Shown here: in pieces, positions 1-11,500 of the stretch
Numbering within the stretch: the first letter of the stretch is position 1
How the letters are laid out: every line of letters starts with the position of its first letter
The notes under the pieces: generated by a model
Told to the model about the DNA's origin: nothing
The model's input: the letters and a program-made list of their open reading frames with translations, nothing else
The model's database searches: none
DNA from: Clitoria ternatea
Taxonomy: Eukaryota; Streptophyta; Magnoliopsida; Fabales; Fabaceae
Direction of reading: 5' to 3'
Length of the DNA stretch: 64,000 bases
Assembly (NCBI GenBank): GCA_037962975.1
Contig: CM075669.1
Location: forward strand, 86,720,001 to 86,784,000
Program-made: the position numbers and the translations under genes

Positions 1-288
1 GGCCTACCAAATTTTTAAAAAAATGTCATATTAAGATAAAAAAGTCTAAAAATAATTTTTAACAAATAATCAAAGAGGATATTATTATAAGAAATGTACA
101 AGTAGTATGAGGTGTCACTTTTTTTAATTTTAGAAAATGAAAGTGTATATTTTAATAAAATAAAGTATAAATTATTTTATTATTAATATCTATATTTTTT
201 TCTTAGGTAGGGGCTCGTCAAGCTGGTTGCCCTTTCAAGATTTTGGCTCGCTAAATTGGTGGGCCATGCAAGTTGGGCTGTGGTAGGA
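1..288. other. Unassigned AT-rich flank
   Basis: No coding region or terminal repeat could be supported. The stretch is AT-rich, with a short GC-richer patch near 210-285. It is the left flank of the putative solo LTR that begins at 289; the matching right flank resumes near 1960. Confidence 0.4.
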
Positions 289-591
289 TGATAATACATA
301 TTTTATCCTTAATTCCTTAGTTTAAATGTGAATAATTTGTCATCACTTATTGTGTAATATATAACATTTTAACACATTTTCATAATTTGAGCTTTATTTA
401 ATATTAAATTTTAAAAATGAATTAAGGATTGATTTTTAATGGAAATAATGAAATCTTGGTTTTTCTTATTTTGTAGTGAATAAATGAGTTTGTAATTGAA
501 GAATTATGACCAAGGATTAAGGGAAATAAAGCACAAGCAATTTTACATCAAGAAGTATCAAGAAAGCTTGAAAATGCACCATAACAGGTGC

Positions 592-831
592 ATGAATCGA
601 TTCATAAGAAGCATGAATCGATTCATGCGTGAAAAATGACCAGGAATTGGAAAATTTGAGCCATGAATCGATTGATCAGGACCCTAAATTGATTCATACG
701 TCTGAACACTCAAAAATCATGTAAAAATCAGCTTTGAATCCACTCATTTGTCGCTTGAATCGATTCATATCAATTTGGAATGTAAAAATACGCTAAATGA
801 ATAGATTCATAGCCAAAATGAATAGATTCAT
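592..831. repeat. Cluster of ATGAATCGATTCAT palindromes
   Basis: Perfect 14-bp palindromes lie at 592-605 and 613-626. Imperfect copies lie at 663-676, 686-697, 755-768, 797-810 and 818-831. In the last two the central CG is replaced by AG. The cluster sits about 160-400 bp upstream of the TATA-like box at 993, a position where an LTR enhancer would be expected. Regulatory function is inference. Confidence 0.75.
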
Positions 832-992
832 GAAGTTCAAATTTGAATCCTGAGAAGTGGAGACAGCCTTGCATAGCACCAAGAAATCAGGATCACATAT
901 TGCAATAATTCATGCTCCACTCAGCAGAAAGTGATTAGCTCCACTAATGCAAATTGAAATTTTTAAATGTAACGTCCCATGCCATCAGTTGC

Positions 993-1000
993 TATAAATA
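993..1000 (+). promoter_or_regulatory. TATA-like box of putative LTR
   Basis: TATAAATA lies in the plus orientation of the putative solo LTR, downstream of the palindrome cluster and upstream of a pyrimidine-rich segment. This is prediction by position and motif only. Confidence 0.4.
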
Positions 1001-1959
1001 AGAGAAGAAAATGAAGCTGAAGAGACACCTTGACAATTGTAATTCATTTCTTTCTTTTCTTCTTAGCGTCATTCTTAGGAGCAACAGAGGCTGTGCCTCT
1101 GGAGGATTTCTTCCCCTCCTCCGCTGTAATTCTGGGTTCGGTCTTTCTTATTTTTAGTTTGTTTTAATTATGGAGGGCTAAAACCCTTAGATTGATTTTC
1201 TTGGAGAATTATTGTAATATGATTTTGAGGTTCTTATTTTTAATATAGTATGCTTTTATTATTGTTGATTTCTTCATAATCTTACTATGCTTGTTTGAAT
1301 TCCATTATTTTTAATTAAATTTGTATGCTTAATCGGTTTAATTATACAAATGGAATAAAAGAATATTTTTCTTAAAATGGATTAAGAAAGTATGCATGCT
1401 TAGTGAATATTTTCATAATCACTTTTAATAATTATGGTTTGCTTAATTCCATAGTTTGAGAATAGATTATGTATGTAGGCGATGTTCTTACATATGCTCA
1501 ATAATTCCTAGATTTTACGATCTTGACTCCTTTTGCTTAATTAGGATGCTTGATTAAAATATTCATTTTTTAATGAAAGTAAAGGAATTGTGAATTAAAA
1601 AAGGAGCTTAGTTGATTAATTCAAATTGAGCTAAGAAATTAACAGTAATGAAAGTGTATAAATCATCTTTTATGAACCAAGGATAAATCTAATTACAATA
1701 CTCCAAGAAAATCAATCCCTTGTTATTTATTGTTCTAAATCTTATATTTACTCTGTTTTGATTGTAATTGTGACAACCAATCAAACCCCTCCAAATATCT
1801 TTGTATGTATGTTAAGTTTTTATTTGTTAAAATTATTTTAAAACTTAATTTTCCTAAATTTTTGTGTTGATCTTCGAGAGAACGACCTAGGTTGACACCT
1901 TAGCACTACATTAATTATTTTTAATGTATTAATTTGACGGACCACGACAGTAACACGCC

Positions 1960-3139
1960 GTAGGACAATGAACTAGAAATTTTTTTCGTCCCACTTATTT
2001 TGGTAGCCTTGATGAGCCAACCTGACGGGCTTGACCCATTTTTTCATCCCTATCTGAGTGACATCATTTCCTCTCCTTCTTTTCTAACTTTATTTTTCAA
2101 TTTTCCTTTTCTAGAAAATACAAGAAAATCTCAAAGTGTTAAAGCTTGGAGCATTTATTGATCAGAATTTCAAGAAATTCCTACATCAAATGCACCCATG
2201 CATTTAACTTTCACATCATTCTTCTAGCAGTATCTATTATAGGAAGCCATACATATCCTTATAAACATTCTTGTTATAGTCATTTGGAGCATAAAATTAC
2301 TTTCATGGTATATCCTATTGCAAAAAGAAACCAAGAAACAAAAACGGTATATTAGCACGTGAAGCATAAGAGATCAACACGAGTACCATCCTCTTAAATT
2401 CAACAAGTTGGGATATCTCAAAACACCCATAATTAAACATTTCTACATATTGAAGATTCTGAAAAAACAGAGGAGAAATATATGAAAAAAGAAAACTAAA
2501 ACTCCACAAAGAAATATATAGGAAAAAGTCTCAACATCTCAAATTCAAGAGCATTTTGTACATCTAAAAGTAAAACATCGCTCCAATAATATTGCTTCAA
2601 GAAGAAATGACATGGGACTAAAATTGATCACCCCAGCCAGTCACTCCACTTTTGATAAAGCATCAAACCCAACAAAAAAACACCAAAATCATTAAGCATT
2701 AGAAAAATAAAGAACCTATTAATCATTCAACTAGCCAACTAACTAAAAGTACTTGAAAATGTCATTGACATCAAGTGTGAAAACAATGGCCAACAACATT
2801 ATGCATTCTGACAGCAAGAAAACTATATCCTCCATAATAGCATTGTGGTTGACTTGGATCAAAGATTTTGGATCCTTAACCTTAACGTCCTAGAGCTTGA
2901 CAACATGGTTATAAGAACTGGTAACAAAAATGGCTAAACTAATGGTGGGTTCAGAGGATTGATTGGAAAGGAAAGAAGGATTCAATGGCGGTTGGGTTCG
3001 ATTTTGCAGCACCACTGGTTAGGTGGATAATAAATGGTTACAGGGCGAAAGAAGATGGTGTCGTTCATGAGATAATGAAGAAGAATAAGATGTTTGCAGA
3101 TCGGATCATGCATGTGAAGCTGTTGTGAGGGGAGAACAT
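1960..3139. other. Intergenic, no supported gene
   Basis: AT-rich sequence without a recognisable domain on either strand. The short open frames here have no family resemblance that I can see. The segment 2850-3130 is somewhat less AT-rich, but no coding identity could be assigned. Confidence 0.4.
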
Positions 3140-3369
3140 AGGGTCATAAGGCTTCCAAGTTATAGGAAAATAAAAGCTATACGTAAAAGAGAGAGAGATC
3201 TAGAATGATGAAAAAGCTATATTGATCATTTCTAATTGAATGAATTAAAGAGCATAAGGTACAATGACTTAAGTAGAAAACAGAAAAGTGGAATTAGTTA
3301 CAAGGCTAACTAATTGCTTAACTAATTACCACTAATAGCAATCAACTAAAGTAGTTAACTGCCAATCTA
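3140..3369 (-). mobile_element. Probable copia LTR remnant
   Basis: On the minus strand this stretch lies directly downstream of the RNase H fragment at 3370-4020, where a 3' LTR would be. It is rich in TTAGTTAACT-like words typical of an AT-rich LTR. Exact ends and a second copy were not found. Confidence 0.3.
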
Positions 3370-4020
3370 GCTATTACGCCTCCTCAAGCTCGTAAGGGTG
3401 AAAATAGGTTCACCATGCCAAGCTTGTAAGCAAAAGCATGAAAGAACCAAGGCTGAAAAGCCTTGGTGAAAAGGTTAGAAATCTGGTCCTTGGAAGAGAT
3501 GGGCAATAACTTGAGAATCCCATTCTTTAGTTTTCCCCTTATAATATGGCAGTTGATATCAAGGTTCTTAGTATGTTCATGGAAGACGAGATTGTTGGCA
3601 ATGTGAAGGGCACTTTAATTGTCATAGAAAATGATAGGAAGCTTAGCAAGGAAATGTGTAGGTCCTAAAGGATGTACAAAAGCCATTGGAACTCACACGT
3701 GGCAAAAGTAAAGGATCTATACTCAGCTTCAGAAGAAGACCTAGAGATGGTTGATTGCTTTTAGATTTTCAGCTGATGAGGGAGCTACCAAGGAAGAAGC
3801 AATATCTAGAGATGGATCTCCTGCTAACATTGCATTGTCCCCAATCTATATTAGAGTACCCCTATAATTGGAGAGGGGAGGATGCAAAGAAGAATAAGCC
3901 ATGGCCAGAGGAATTTTTCAAGTACCTGATAACCCTGAGAGTAGCATGATGATGTTTAAGTTTAGGAGCTTTGAGAAATTGACTGAGTTAGTTAACCACA
4001 AAGCAAATGTCAAGCTGATG
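3370..4020 (-). pseudogene. Ty1-copia reverse transcriptase/RNase H fragment
   Basis: Minus-strand translation with frame changes gives, in order, HHHATLRVIRYLK, a segment ending GLFFFASSPLQL, RRSISRYCFFLGSSLIS, SRSSSEAEYRS and LPISSKDQISNLFTKAF. These are the tether and RNase H blocks of plant Ty1-copia pol. In the family, SSSEAEYR carries a catalytic Glu and the last block lies near the end of RNase H. Stops and frameshifts interrupt it. Upstream domains (gag, protease, integrase, most of RT) are absent; the fragment is cut near 4020 by the next element. Confidence 0.8.
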
Positions 4021-5475
4021 TGTCTCTAAAACACATCATTTTAGGTTGTATTTTCTAAGCATAATTAGGATAAATTGAATAAATCTCCCCTAAATCCCTT
4101 GTGAATTTTGTTCTTTCCCTCATTTGCTACTTGATTTGCTAGTTTTACAGGAATTTGTAGGTTTGAGGACTCTTTTTAGGTCAAGAATGGAAAGCATTGC
4201 ATAATGAAGTAACCATACGCCAAAAGAAATGAAAAATGAAGAAAAGCAGTGCCTCAGAAAGTGTGCTCCACGGCTAGGCCCTGGTTTGGACCATGGCCAT
4301 AGAGTGGCATGCTCAAAAATCATGTTGCACAAGTCAGAGCAAACCACGGCCAGGTCGTGGTTCTCACCGCGGTCGTTTAAAAAGGGAAGAGAGGCATCGT
4401 TTCAAGTGTTTCATATTCTAAAGGCTAGAGACGTGTTGTACAGGCATAGGAGGCGATTCGGGAAAGCTCTCTCAAGGATTTTCAAGGAGGAAAGGGCAAC
4501 AAAGAATTAGAAGGATCTACACTTCTTGTGGTTGGTTTTTAGGATTCCTTATTTTCCCTTTCTATTTGAAACTTTGTAATCCTTGTTTTTAAGTTGTATG
4601 GATTCAATGAATTGTTTCGATTTATTATACACCATGAGTGGCTAGAATCTTTATTCTTGGGATTTAGGGGGTAGTTTGTAATGTTTTTGATGTAATATTT
4701 ACTCTATGTTATCAATGAATTTATGTTTCCTTCAATTCTTGATTCCCTTATTCGCTCATTGATCTAGAGATAGGCTTTACATTGTTTTTTGCTTAATTTT
4801 GGGAAGGACTAAGAAGTGAATTATATTAATCTAATTCAAGAATTTGAACCTAAGATTGAATCTAGGAGGGATTGAGAAGTGAATTGTTTTTAATCTTTTG
4901 AGGACCTAAGTTTTTCATAAAAATTGAATTTGGGAGGGACTAAGAAGTGAACCTTTTTTTAATGATTATGAGAACTTAAATTTTCTTGAACTTAAAACTC
5001 TTTTTCAAATTAAATAACGATTTGTTTGATTTATGAGCACTCTAGCGGAGCTCTGAGAAGGGAAAGCTACAATCTTAGGAAAATTGTCTTGGTCAACATA
5101 ATAGTAAAAGATAACGTAAAATCTTTAAACATCAATATAAAGCATTCCATTCCCTGAAAATCCCATGATACTCTTAATTGATTTAATTTCCCGAAAACTC
5201 TCTATTTTGAGATCTTTATTTGCTTTGTTTTTAATTTCTCTGCACGAACTCTTGATTTTTGCTTGTTTAGATAAATAGGACCATAATTTTGAGTACTTGA
5301 GAACATGGTCCCTGAGGAGACAATAATTCTTTAGATTATGTGACAAACCCATTCCTGTTTGATTCTTGTTTATTTACTTATTTGTGCTTGTTTTATTTTT
5401 ATTTATTTCTATTAAATTTTAAAAAATAAATATTACGCCTGGTTTGTTTTTGTTTATGTTTTTGCAGGTACTTTT
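4017..5475 (+). mobile_element. Ty3-gypsy LTR and leader (Tat/Athila-like)
   Basis: The left edge is marked by an inverted pair TGATGTGT (4017-4024) and ACACATCA (4031-4038), where the copia fragment stops. The region runs into a gag start at 5476 after a splice-acceptor-like TTTTTGCAGGT. I could not fix the LTR end or the primer site. Assignment to the Tat/Athila side of Ty3-gypsy rests on the gag that follows. No second LTR is visible in the window. Confidence 0.5.
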
Positions 5476-6003
5476 ATGCGAAGGACCAGGAGTGTTGATC
5501 CTTATATTGTTTTCAATCTGAAGATTAAGCACACCCTCCTAGCTAGAAGGAGAACCCAGATGCAACTTTTTGTTGAAGGAGAACCTGTAAACGTGGCAGA
5601 AAACAACCAGGCTTTGCGAGATTTTACTGTTCCTAGTGCCATGGCTAGAAAGCCAAGTATCACACAACCAACTACAGAGGCCAACAATTTTGAGCTGAAG
5701 CCATCTCTCTTCTTCATGGTGTAGCATAATCAGTTTGAGGATATACCATCTAAGAACCCAAACCTTTATTTGCAAGTCTTTTTAGAGTATTGTGATACGC
5801 TGACGGTAAATGGAGCTTCAAGTGATGCCATAAGGCTAAGGCTTTTCCCTTTCTCTTTAAGGGATAAGGCTCAAGCTTGGCTGTATTCATTGCCTAAAGG
5901 GTCAATCTCTACTTAGATTGAGCTCTCCACTAGTTTTCTCCATAAGTACTATCCAAGGAGCAAAACTAACCAGTTGAGGAAGCAGATCATCTTTTTCATG
6001 TAG
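5476..6003 (+). pseudogene. Ty3-gypsy gag fragment (Athila-type)
   Basis: The frame opens at 5476 and contains the plant gypsy gag core: FELKPSLFFMV, then NQFEDIPSKNPNLYLQVF, DAIRLRLFPFSLRDKAQAWL and LHKYYPRSKTNQLRKQI. The gag protein packages the element RNA. Three stops lie in the same frame: TAG at 5722, TAG at 5914 and TAG at 6001. The reading stays in one frame, so the gene died by point mutation. The C-terminal zinc knuckle and all of pol are missing, so this is a 5' fragment of a truncated element. Confidence 0.85.
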
Positions 6004-6429
6004 AAAATAATGAAAATTTGTTTGATAACCTAATTAAATTATAGATGATGATAAGCATAATAAAATTAAATATGATATCCCTTATCTAAATGAGTCGAAT
6101 GCTTTGAGCAAGCTTTGTGAGTTGACTTGTGTTGATTGACCAAAGAATAGATGGGGTCGAGTACAAAACCAACCAGGGCATTGATTGGGCCGAGCATTGG
6201 ATGGGCTAGGCATGGATTGGGTCAGTTAGGTGAGTAAATGAAAGACTTGATTTGCTTAGGGGTCAATAGGAGTACTTTTATTAACACTATTAAATCGTGT
6301 GTGTGTATGAGTTTTTATTTTTTAGTACTTTCAATATATGTTATTGTCATTTGGGTAATATTTGTTTTATAATTTCTTTTTTTAGGAAGTAGTTATTCCT
6401 AGTACCAATTGGCTGAATTAGCTTCAACA
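6004..6429. other. Unassigned spacer with short GGG(C/T)CGAG repeats
   Basis: There is possible decayed gag continuation to about 6060. Around 6150-6230 the word GATTGGG(C/T)CGAG and variants recur a few times. No gene could be assigned. Confidence 0.35.
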
Positions 6430-6911
6430 TAATCCTTCAAAAATAGGAATGATCCTAGGTGGAGGTATGTGCATATACTTGTAGAAATAAACACCAACAT
6501 AATTGTTTACAATTTCTATGGAAAGGTTATGAAATGGTTGATTACCAAACCAACAATATCTAACTAGGAGGAAGGGTAATGTGAAAGCTTACACCAAGTG
6601 TTCACCGAAGGTCAAAGATAAGCTTCTTAAATATGTGAAAAATAAGGCTACGGGTGAAACCATTGAAAGTTTCAATGTGAGAGATCTTGATCTTGAAAAT
6701 AGTGGATATGCTGAGAGTGAAGAGGATGAATGAGAAAATCAAGATTTGATACCTCCTTTAAAAACTTCTAGTATTTCAAAGAAATTGCTAAGAAAAGGCC
6801 AATGAATCTATTTCGTAGAAAAATCAAACTTACTATTGATAGGAGAAAGAATAAGAGGTTAAGGAAAGCTAGCATCTGAGAACATTATGAAAAAGAGGCG
6901 AAGAAAAGGTT
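6430..6911 (+). pseudogene. hAT-type transposase pseudogene, N-terminal piece (BED finger)
   Basis: Translation gives DPRWRYVHILVEINTNIIVYNFYGKV and then KAYTKCSPKVKDKLLKYVKN, followed by an acidic stretch (SGYAESEEDE). This matches the BED zinc finger of plant hAT/DUF659 proteins. The expected CxxC of the finger reads YNFY, so the zinc ligands are lost, and stops and frameshifts follow. The piece ends at the AGGTT duplication of solo LTR A. It continues at 12681 and again, after copia-1, at 39786. Domesticated relatives exist, but this copy cannot encode a working protein. Confidence 0.75.
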
Positions 6912-8297
6912 TGTAACATCCCGGATTTTAAGGAAAATAAATTTATTGGATGATGATAATTGATTGTTTATGGTCAAATAATTATGGGAGATGTTGTTAG
7001 ACATTAGAGATGAATTATCGATAAATTAAGATTTACCAGGACTGGATGAATTAACTGGTGATGTGGGACCCACTTGATTTAATTAGATGTTTGATGGGTC
7101 TAGAATGTTTGGAAAATTATTGTGGTTAAGATGGTATATTTAAAATGATTTTTGGTGTCAAGGAAATAATTAATTGGACGCGATGAATGATTATAACCGG
7201 GGAAATTACGAACCAAATTGGAATAAAGGAAAATGAAAAACTTCTTCTTTTTTCCCTTTTCAGTCGTGGTCTCTCTCCCTCTCACCTTTCATGCTTTTAC
7301 ACAATGGATAATAGACTAAATGGTGCATTTCTTTATCCAAAGGGTAATACCCAATTTATATTAAAAACTACTCTCCCTTTTCTCTTCCCAACCGTGCACT
7401 TTCTTCTCCTTCATCATCCATGTTCACTTTTCTTCTTCTCCTCCTTTTCTCCATAAACCATGACCCACCCTCTTCTGTACCCTTTTTCATCAAAAATAAT
7501 ACAAAAGCTTGGATTTGTGAGGCTTGAATGGCATCTATGGAGCTTGGGAGCTTGTGGGGTCATCTTCTTCCTCTTCCTCACTTCATTTTTGTTTTTGGTG
7601 GAGCTTGAGCTTGAGGTAAAGATTTCTTACCTCCACCTTGTTTTATTTATGGTTTTGAGTTGTTGAGTTGAAGATGGTGATGTTAGAAGCCTTGCATGTG
7701 GGTGGAAATGGAAACCCTAGGCTTGAATGTTTGGAAATGAAACCCTTGGTTTAGGGCTTTACGATTATGTGAGATTTAGAAGTTGATGAGGATATTATGA
7801 TGTGATAAAATGGTGAACTAAGTCTTGAGTTGCAAATGAAGATATATGCATGTATATTGGTATGTTGATTTGAGGGATTAATCTTAAGTGTTGATGTTGT
7901 TGGGTATAGTTAACCCTTAAGACTTGGAGAATATTAGCTTTGGGGAAAGGAATTCCCGAAGCCTAACATGGGTAAATGAATTTAGAGCTCAGACAAGTCT
8001 AGGACTTGGTCATAAGTTAAGAGATGTGATGTCTTGTGATGATTTATTGATTACATGTGTATGTGTAATTGTGGATAGGGTTGCATTCTGGGCGATGATG
8101 CGGAATGATCGATGTAATCGCGTGGCTGTTCTTCTCTCGAGGTAAGAGAGGAGTTTGCATTTCAAATCGCATGAGTGAATTAATTGTTAATTATGTCGAT
8201 GTGGAACTCATGCAATGCCTTGCCATGAATGTGTTATATGTTTAATTTGATGAAGTGATGAATGATGGCTTGGCTATATTGATTGTTATGAAAATGT

Positions 8298-8315
8298 ATG
8301 TATATATATATATAT
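8298..8315. repeat. (TA)n microsatellite
   Basis: A short uninterrupted TA run inside LTR A. Confidence 0.8.
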
Positions 8316-8651
8316 GATGTTGATGATAAGTGTTTGGTGGTCCCTTGGTTGGGCATGAACTAAATGATGGTAAAAATTTATGAATGAATGAGTTAAATAA
8401 AGTACAGAGGACTATTTTAAGATGAGTAATGTGGTAATGAGAGGTGTTTTAAAGCCTTCATTTTATAGTTGATGAATCAGAATTTAAAAGAGTGATTGAT
8501 GAGTGGAGATAAAGATTTTCCAAGTATGAATGGTTAGAGTGAGTTATATATGCCTCATGTGATGTGTATGATGTATTGGAGGTGATTTATGTTGGCTTAG
8601 AATAAGATTCCGAGTGTTAGGATCGTCATTACGACATATGTGCTGATAGTC

Positions 8652-8930
8652 TCGCTCAAGCGATATGGGATCTCGCCCAAGCGAGAGTCCCCTGCTCCAG
8701 AGAATTGGTTTCTAGAGGAAATTCACTCAGGCGAATGGAGTTTCGCCCGAGCAAGGACGATGGGATTAGTCACTGGTCCGATTTCGCTCAGGCGAATGGA
8801 CAGTTCGCCCAAGCGAGAGTGTTAGGAGAATCAGAGGATGGCTACTGGATGAAGTCCGCCCGAGCGGAGAGTCTAAGAAATGACATTCGCCCAGGCGAGA
8901 CCATTAGATGGAGAATGGGTGAGTTCAAGA
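8652..8930. repeat. Palindrome cluster TCGCY..RGCGA in LTR A, part 1
   Basis: Copies include TCGCTCAAGCGA (8652-8663), TCGCCCAAGCGA (8673-8684), TTCGCTCAGGCGAA (8783-8796) and several decayed forms to about 8930. The arms are nearly constant and the central two to four bases vary. Similar clusters recur at 10017-10170, 19204-19372, 32656-33180 and 52530-52995. Confidence 0.85.
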
Positions 8931-8984
8931 ACGAATCCTGCCTAAGTGAGGATTTTTGGAAATAAACTAAGAGGTGGTGAAACC

Positions 8985-9995
8985 CCTGAGTGAATTCAGA
9001 GTGACCCAAGTCCGAGTCATGACTTTCCGAGTGAGGAAGTGGGCTACATCCGAGGGAAGACTAGTCCATGAGTTACCGAGTGAAAAGCATGAATAAAACC
9101 CCGAGTGGGGAAGGGTTTGGGTATTTCCAAGTAGAAATCCCGAGTGAACCTCTTCCGAAGGAAGAGTGATTATAATGGTTCTGATTAGGGTGCCTTAGGA
9201 AGTCCTTTTCCCAGTGATCGAGGCTATGTAAATATTCTGAGTGGCTAAATATTAGATAAATCCAAGTGAACCACCTCAGAGGTAAGGAATGTTGTAATGG
9301 TTGAGATTGGAATATATTCTAAGTGTATGAGATATACATAATCTGAGTGAATGAGGTTCTATATCCCGAGTGGTTAAGATTTAGATAAATCCGAGTGAAA
9401 CAGCTTAGTGAATTCCTCTGAGTGATGAGAAGTCAGAGTTATTCCGAGTGAGGAGAGTTTATGGATTCCGAGTGGAATAGCCATCATTCCCGAGTGAATG
9501 GAACCCCTGATTCCGAGTGAAGGAATACCGAGTGGAACCCTGTGTGAGTGAAGACTCGAATTTAGAATGAATTGACCGAGTGGAAGTCTGAGTGAGTGAT
9601 GGTCGATCTTGAATTAATTTGCCGAGCGAACGACTACAAGGGAGAAGAGTGGGTTTTGGAATAATTCACCGAGTGAGGACCGATCAGGAGTTGAGTCGGT
9701 GATGGGATGAATTGCCGAGTGGGGACCGATCAGGTGATGAGTCGGTTTTGGAGTAATTAGCCGAGTGATAGACTATGTGAGTGAGTCGGCCCTGGAATAT
9801 TTTGGTTGACTGAATGATGGGTCGGTCAGGATTAATTTGTTGAGTGGAAAACCTGAGTGCCTTGAGCCGGTTCCAAGGAGATCCTGCCGAGTGAAAACCT
9901 GAATGTTGGGAGTCGATTTTGATTGACTTTTACCGAGTGAACAACCGAGTGAGATGAGTCGGTTTGAGTTAATTTACCGAGTGAAAACCGAGTGT
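8985..9995. repeat. CCGAGTG array in LTR A
   Basis: I count about 20 exact CGAGTG words plus many one-base variants in about 1 kb, spaced irregularly. Several sit at the tip of short hairpins with unrelated arms: CCCC/GGGG around GAGT (9099-9110), ATTCC/GGAAT around GAGT (9465-9478), CATTC/GAATG around CCGAGT (9485-9500). A related hairpin, CTCTTCC/GGAAGAG around GAA, lies at 9150-9166. The complementary form CACTCGG makes up a similar array in E2. Confidence 0.85.
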
Positions 9996-10016
9996 GGAAA
10001 TGATTACTGGTGTAAT

Positions 10017-10170
10017 TTCGCTTGAGCGAGTGACCCAGTTTGAAGGTGCTTCGCTCGAGCGAGTGAGCGTGAACACGCTACTAGAAGTTGTTCGCTTACG
10101 CGAAAGGGGGTCGCCCAAGCGAACCCGACCTGTCTCGCTCAAGCGGATGTGTATCTCGCTTGAGCGAGTT
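10017..10170. repeat. Palindrome cluster TCGCY..RGCGA in LTR A, part 2
   Basis: Six copies in about 150 bp, including forms with central TG, CG, TA and CA. One copy has an altered arm (TTCGCTTACGCGAA). It follows the CCGAGTG array immediately, so the array is framed by palindrome clusters on both sides. Confidence 0.85.
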
Positions 10171-10999
10171 TCCACCAGAATAGGTTCTATTCGATATTGC
10201 TGGTGGCAGGCTCATATTTGACCCTTCTTCTTGGCATTAGGAGGTAAACCTGAGATGATTATGTGGGTGTATAAGGGATAATGTGATAGTGACATAACAT
10301 GGTGGTGATTGAGGATGATTGGTACATGAGAATTAATTAATTGTGTATTTACCACCTGAATTAGAATAACAAAATATGATGTATATGCCATCTGAAATAG
10401 AGTGATGAGAGGATGATAATGAGACTGTGATGGTAGGGTTATGAGATATACTCTAGGATGAATTTGAAATATATGAAGGGATAAACAAATGACATCGTAT
10501 GAATTATAAATGGATGAATTAGAGGAAATATGATATTAAATGATGTTAGATGATGATGTTGAACACTCTCTTGCACAAAGAGGTGTACATTGATATTGAT
10601 GAATTGTTGTGTACCATTGTGTGTGATACAAGCATGGTCTTGTATGTGTGATATGAAATATGAAATTGAAAATGTTGTGAATGCCACATAATTATATATA
10701 CATAGGAGTATACTTGAGCAATGGTAATGAATAATGAGCTGAAAATTCACTAAATGAAAGTGTGATAATATTGATGAATATTATGTAATATTAAAATGCC
10801 ATTGTGATTGATTGCAAGGATTGACTTGCGTATATGATGTGAAATATATATGAATTATGTTGAGATGAAAATGCCACATTAAAACTTGAAAATAATGTCT
10901 AAGAAACCAACAAGGTTGAAATCCACTAAGGTGTATGGTGGTGTTGGTGATTATGATGATGATGTTTGATGAATGGCATTTAGGATGCACAGAGTGAGC

Positions 11000-11500
11000 T
11001 TGCATTTGATTTGCATTGCATTGCATCCATGGCATATCATAGCCGCCGATGTTGGAACATTAGGGGAGTTCCCTCGGCCGACCCAGTGGGAGGGTGGCTC
11101 AGTGCACGAGCATCTATGTTGTTCCCTGTGACTCGCTGTGTAAGTCACGAAGCTGCCCATGCTGAGCTACGGGGAGCTGCATGTGGTTGACCTTTGTGGG
11201 GGGTGGCTCTTGAGGAGCAGGTGTCCCCGGTGGTTCTTTGGATCACAGCTGCCATGTTGAGAATCATGGTTGGCCCGCAACACCATATGTTGAATATGTT
11301 GTATACCGCGGTCATGGTGAAAATGACCAGGTGTTGCATGATGGGCGATGCGGTTTGGTACCAGTAAAATATGGTGAATATGCATGCATTATGATATATG
11401 TGTACACATTTTACTACTGCAGTAGGGGCATGGTATGTGATCATGCTTGAACCCACAACTTGGTGTTTATTTTCCCACAGTCGGATCCGTATTTGTTGTC
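11000..11500 (+). other. Conserved structured block of LTR A
   Basis: This block is shared with LTR B (31190-31740). It contains a stem GTGACT/AGTCAC (11128-11133 with 11143-11148, 9-base loop), the 18-base word GGTTTGGTACCAGTAAAA (11352-11369) and CAGTCGGATCC near 11478. The shared stem has a different loop in LTR B. The 18-base word also occurs on the minus strand at 54003-54020 and 20814-20831. A role in packaging, priming or transcription is possible but inferred. Confidence 0.7.

Larger units (their letters stand above)
289..1959 (+). mobile_element. Putative solo LTR, plus orientation
   Basis: The sequence starts with TG and is bracketed by the direct repeat GTAGGA at 283-288 and 1960-1965. 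A TATA-like box (TATAAATA, 993-1000) is followed by a pyrimidine-rich stretch, as expected for an LTR promoter. Near 1881-1912 is a segment (AACGACCTAGG and following) that resembles the 3' part of plant Tat/Athila-type LTRs. The right end does not finish with the usual CA, so that boundary is uncertain. No internal retroelement genes are present, which favours a solo LTR. Confidence 0.45.

Noticed and set aside
8985..9995. Centromeric or other classical satellite
   Set aside because: No fixed repeat unit; irregular spacing of a 7-base word.
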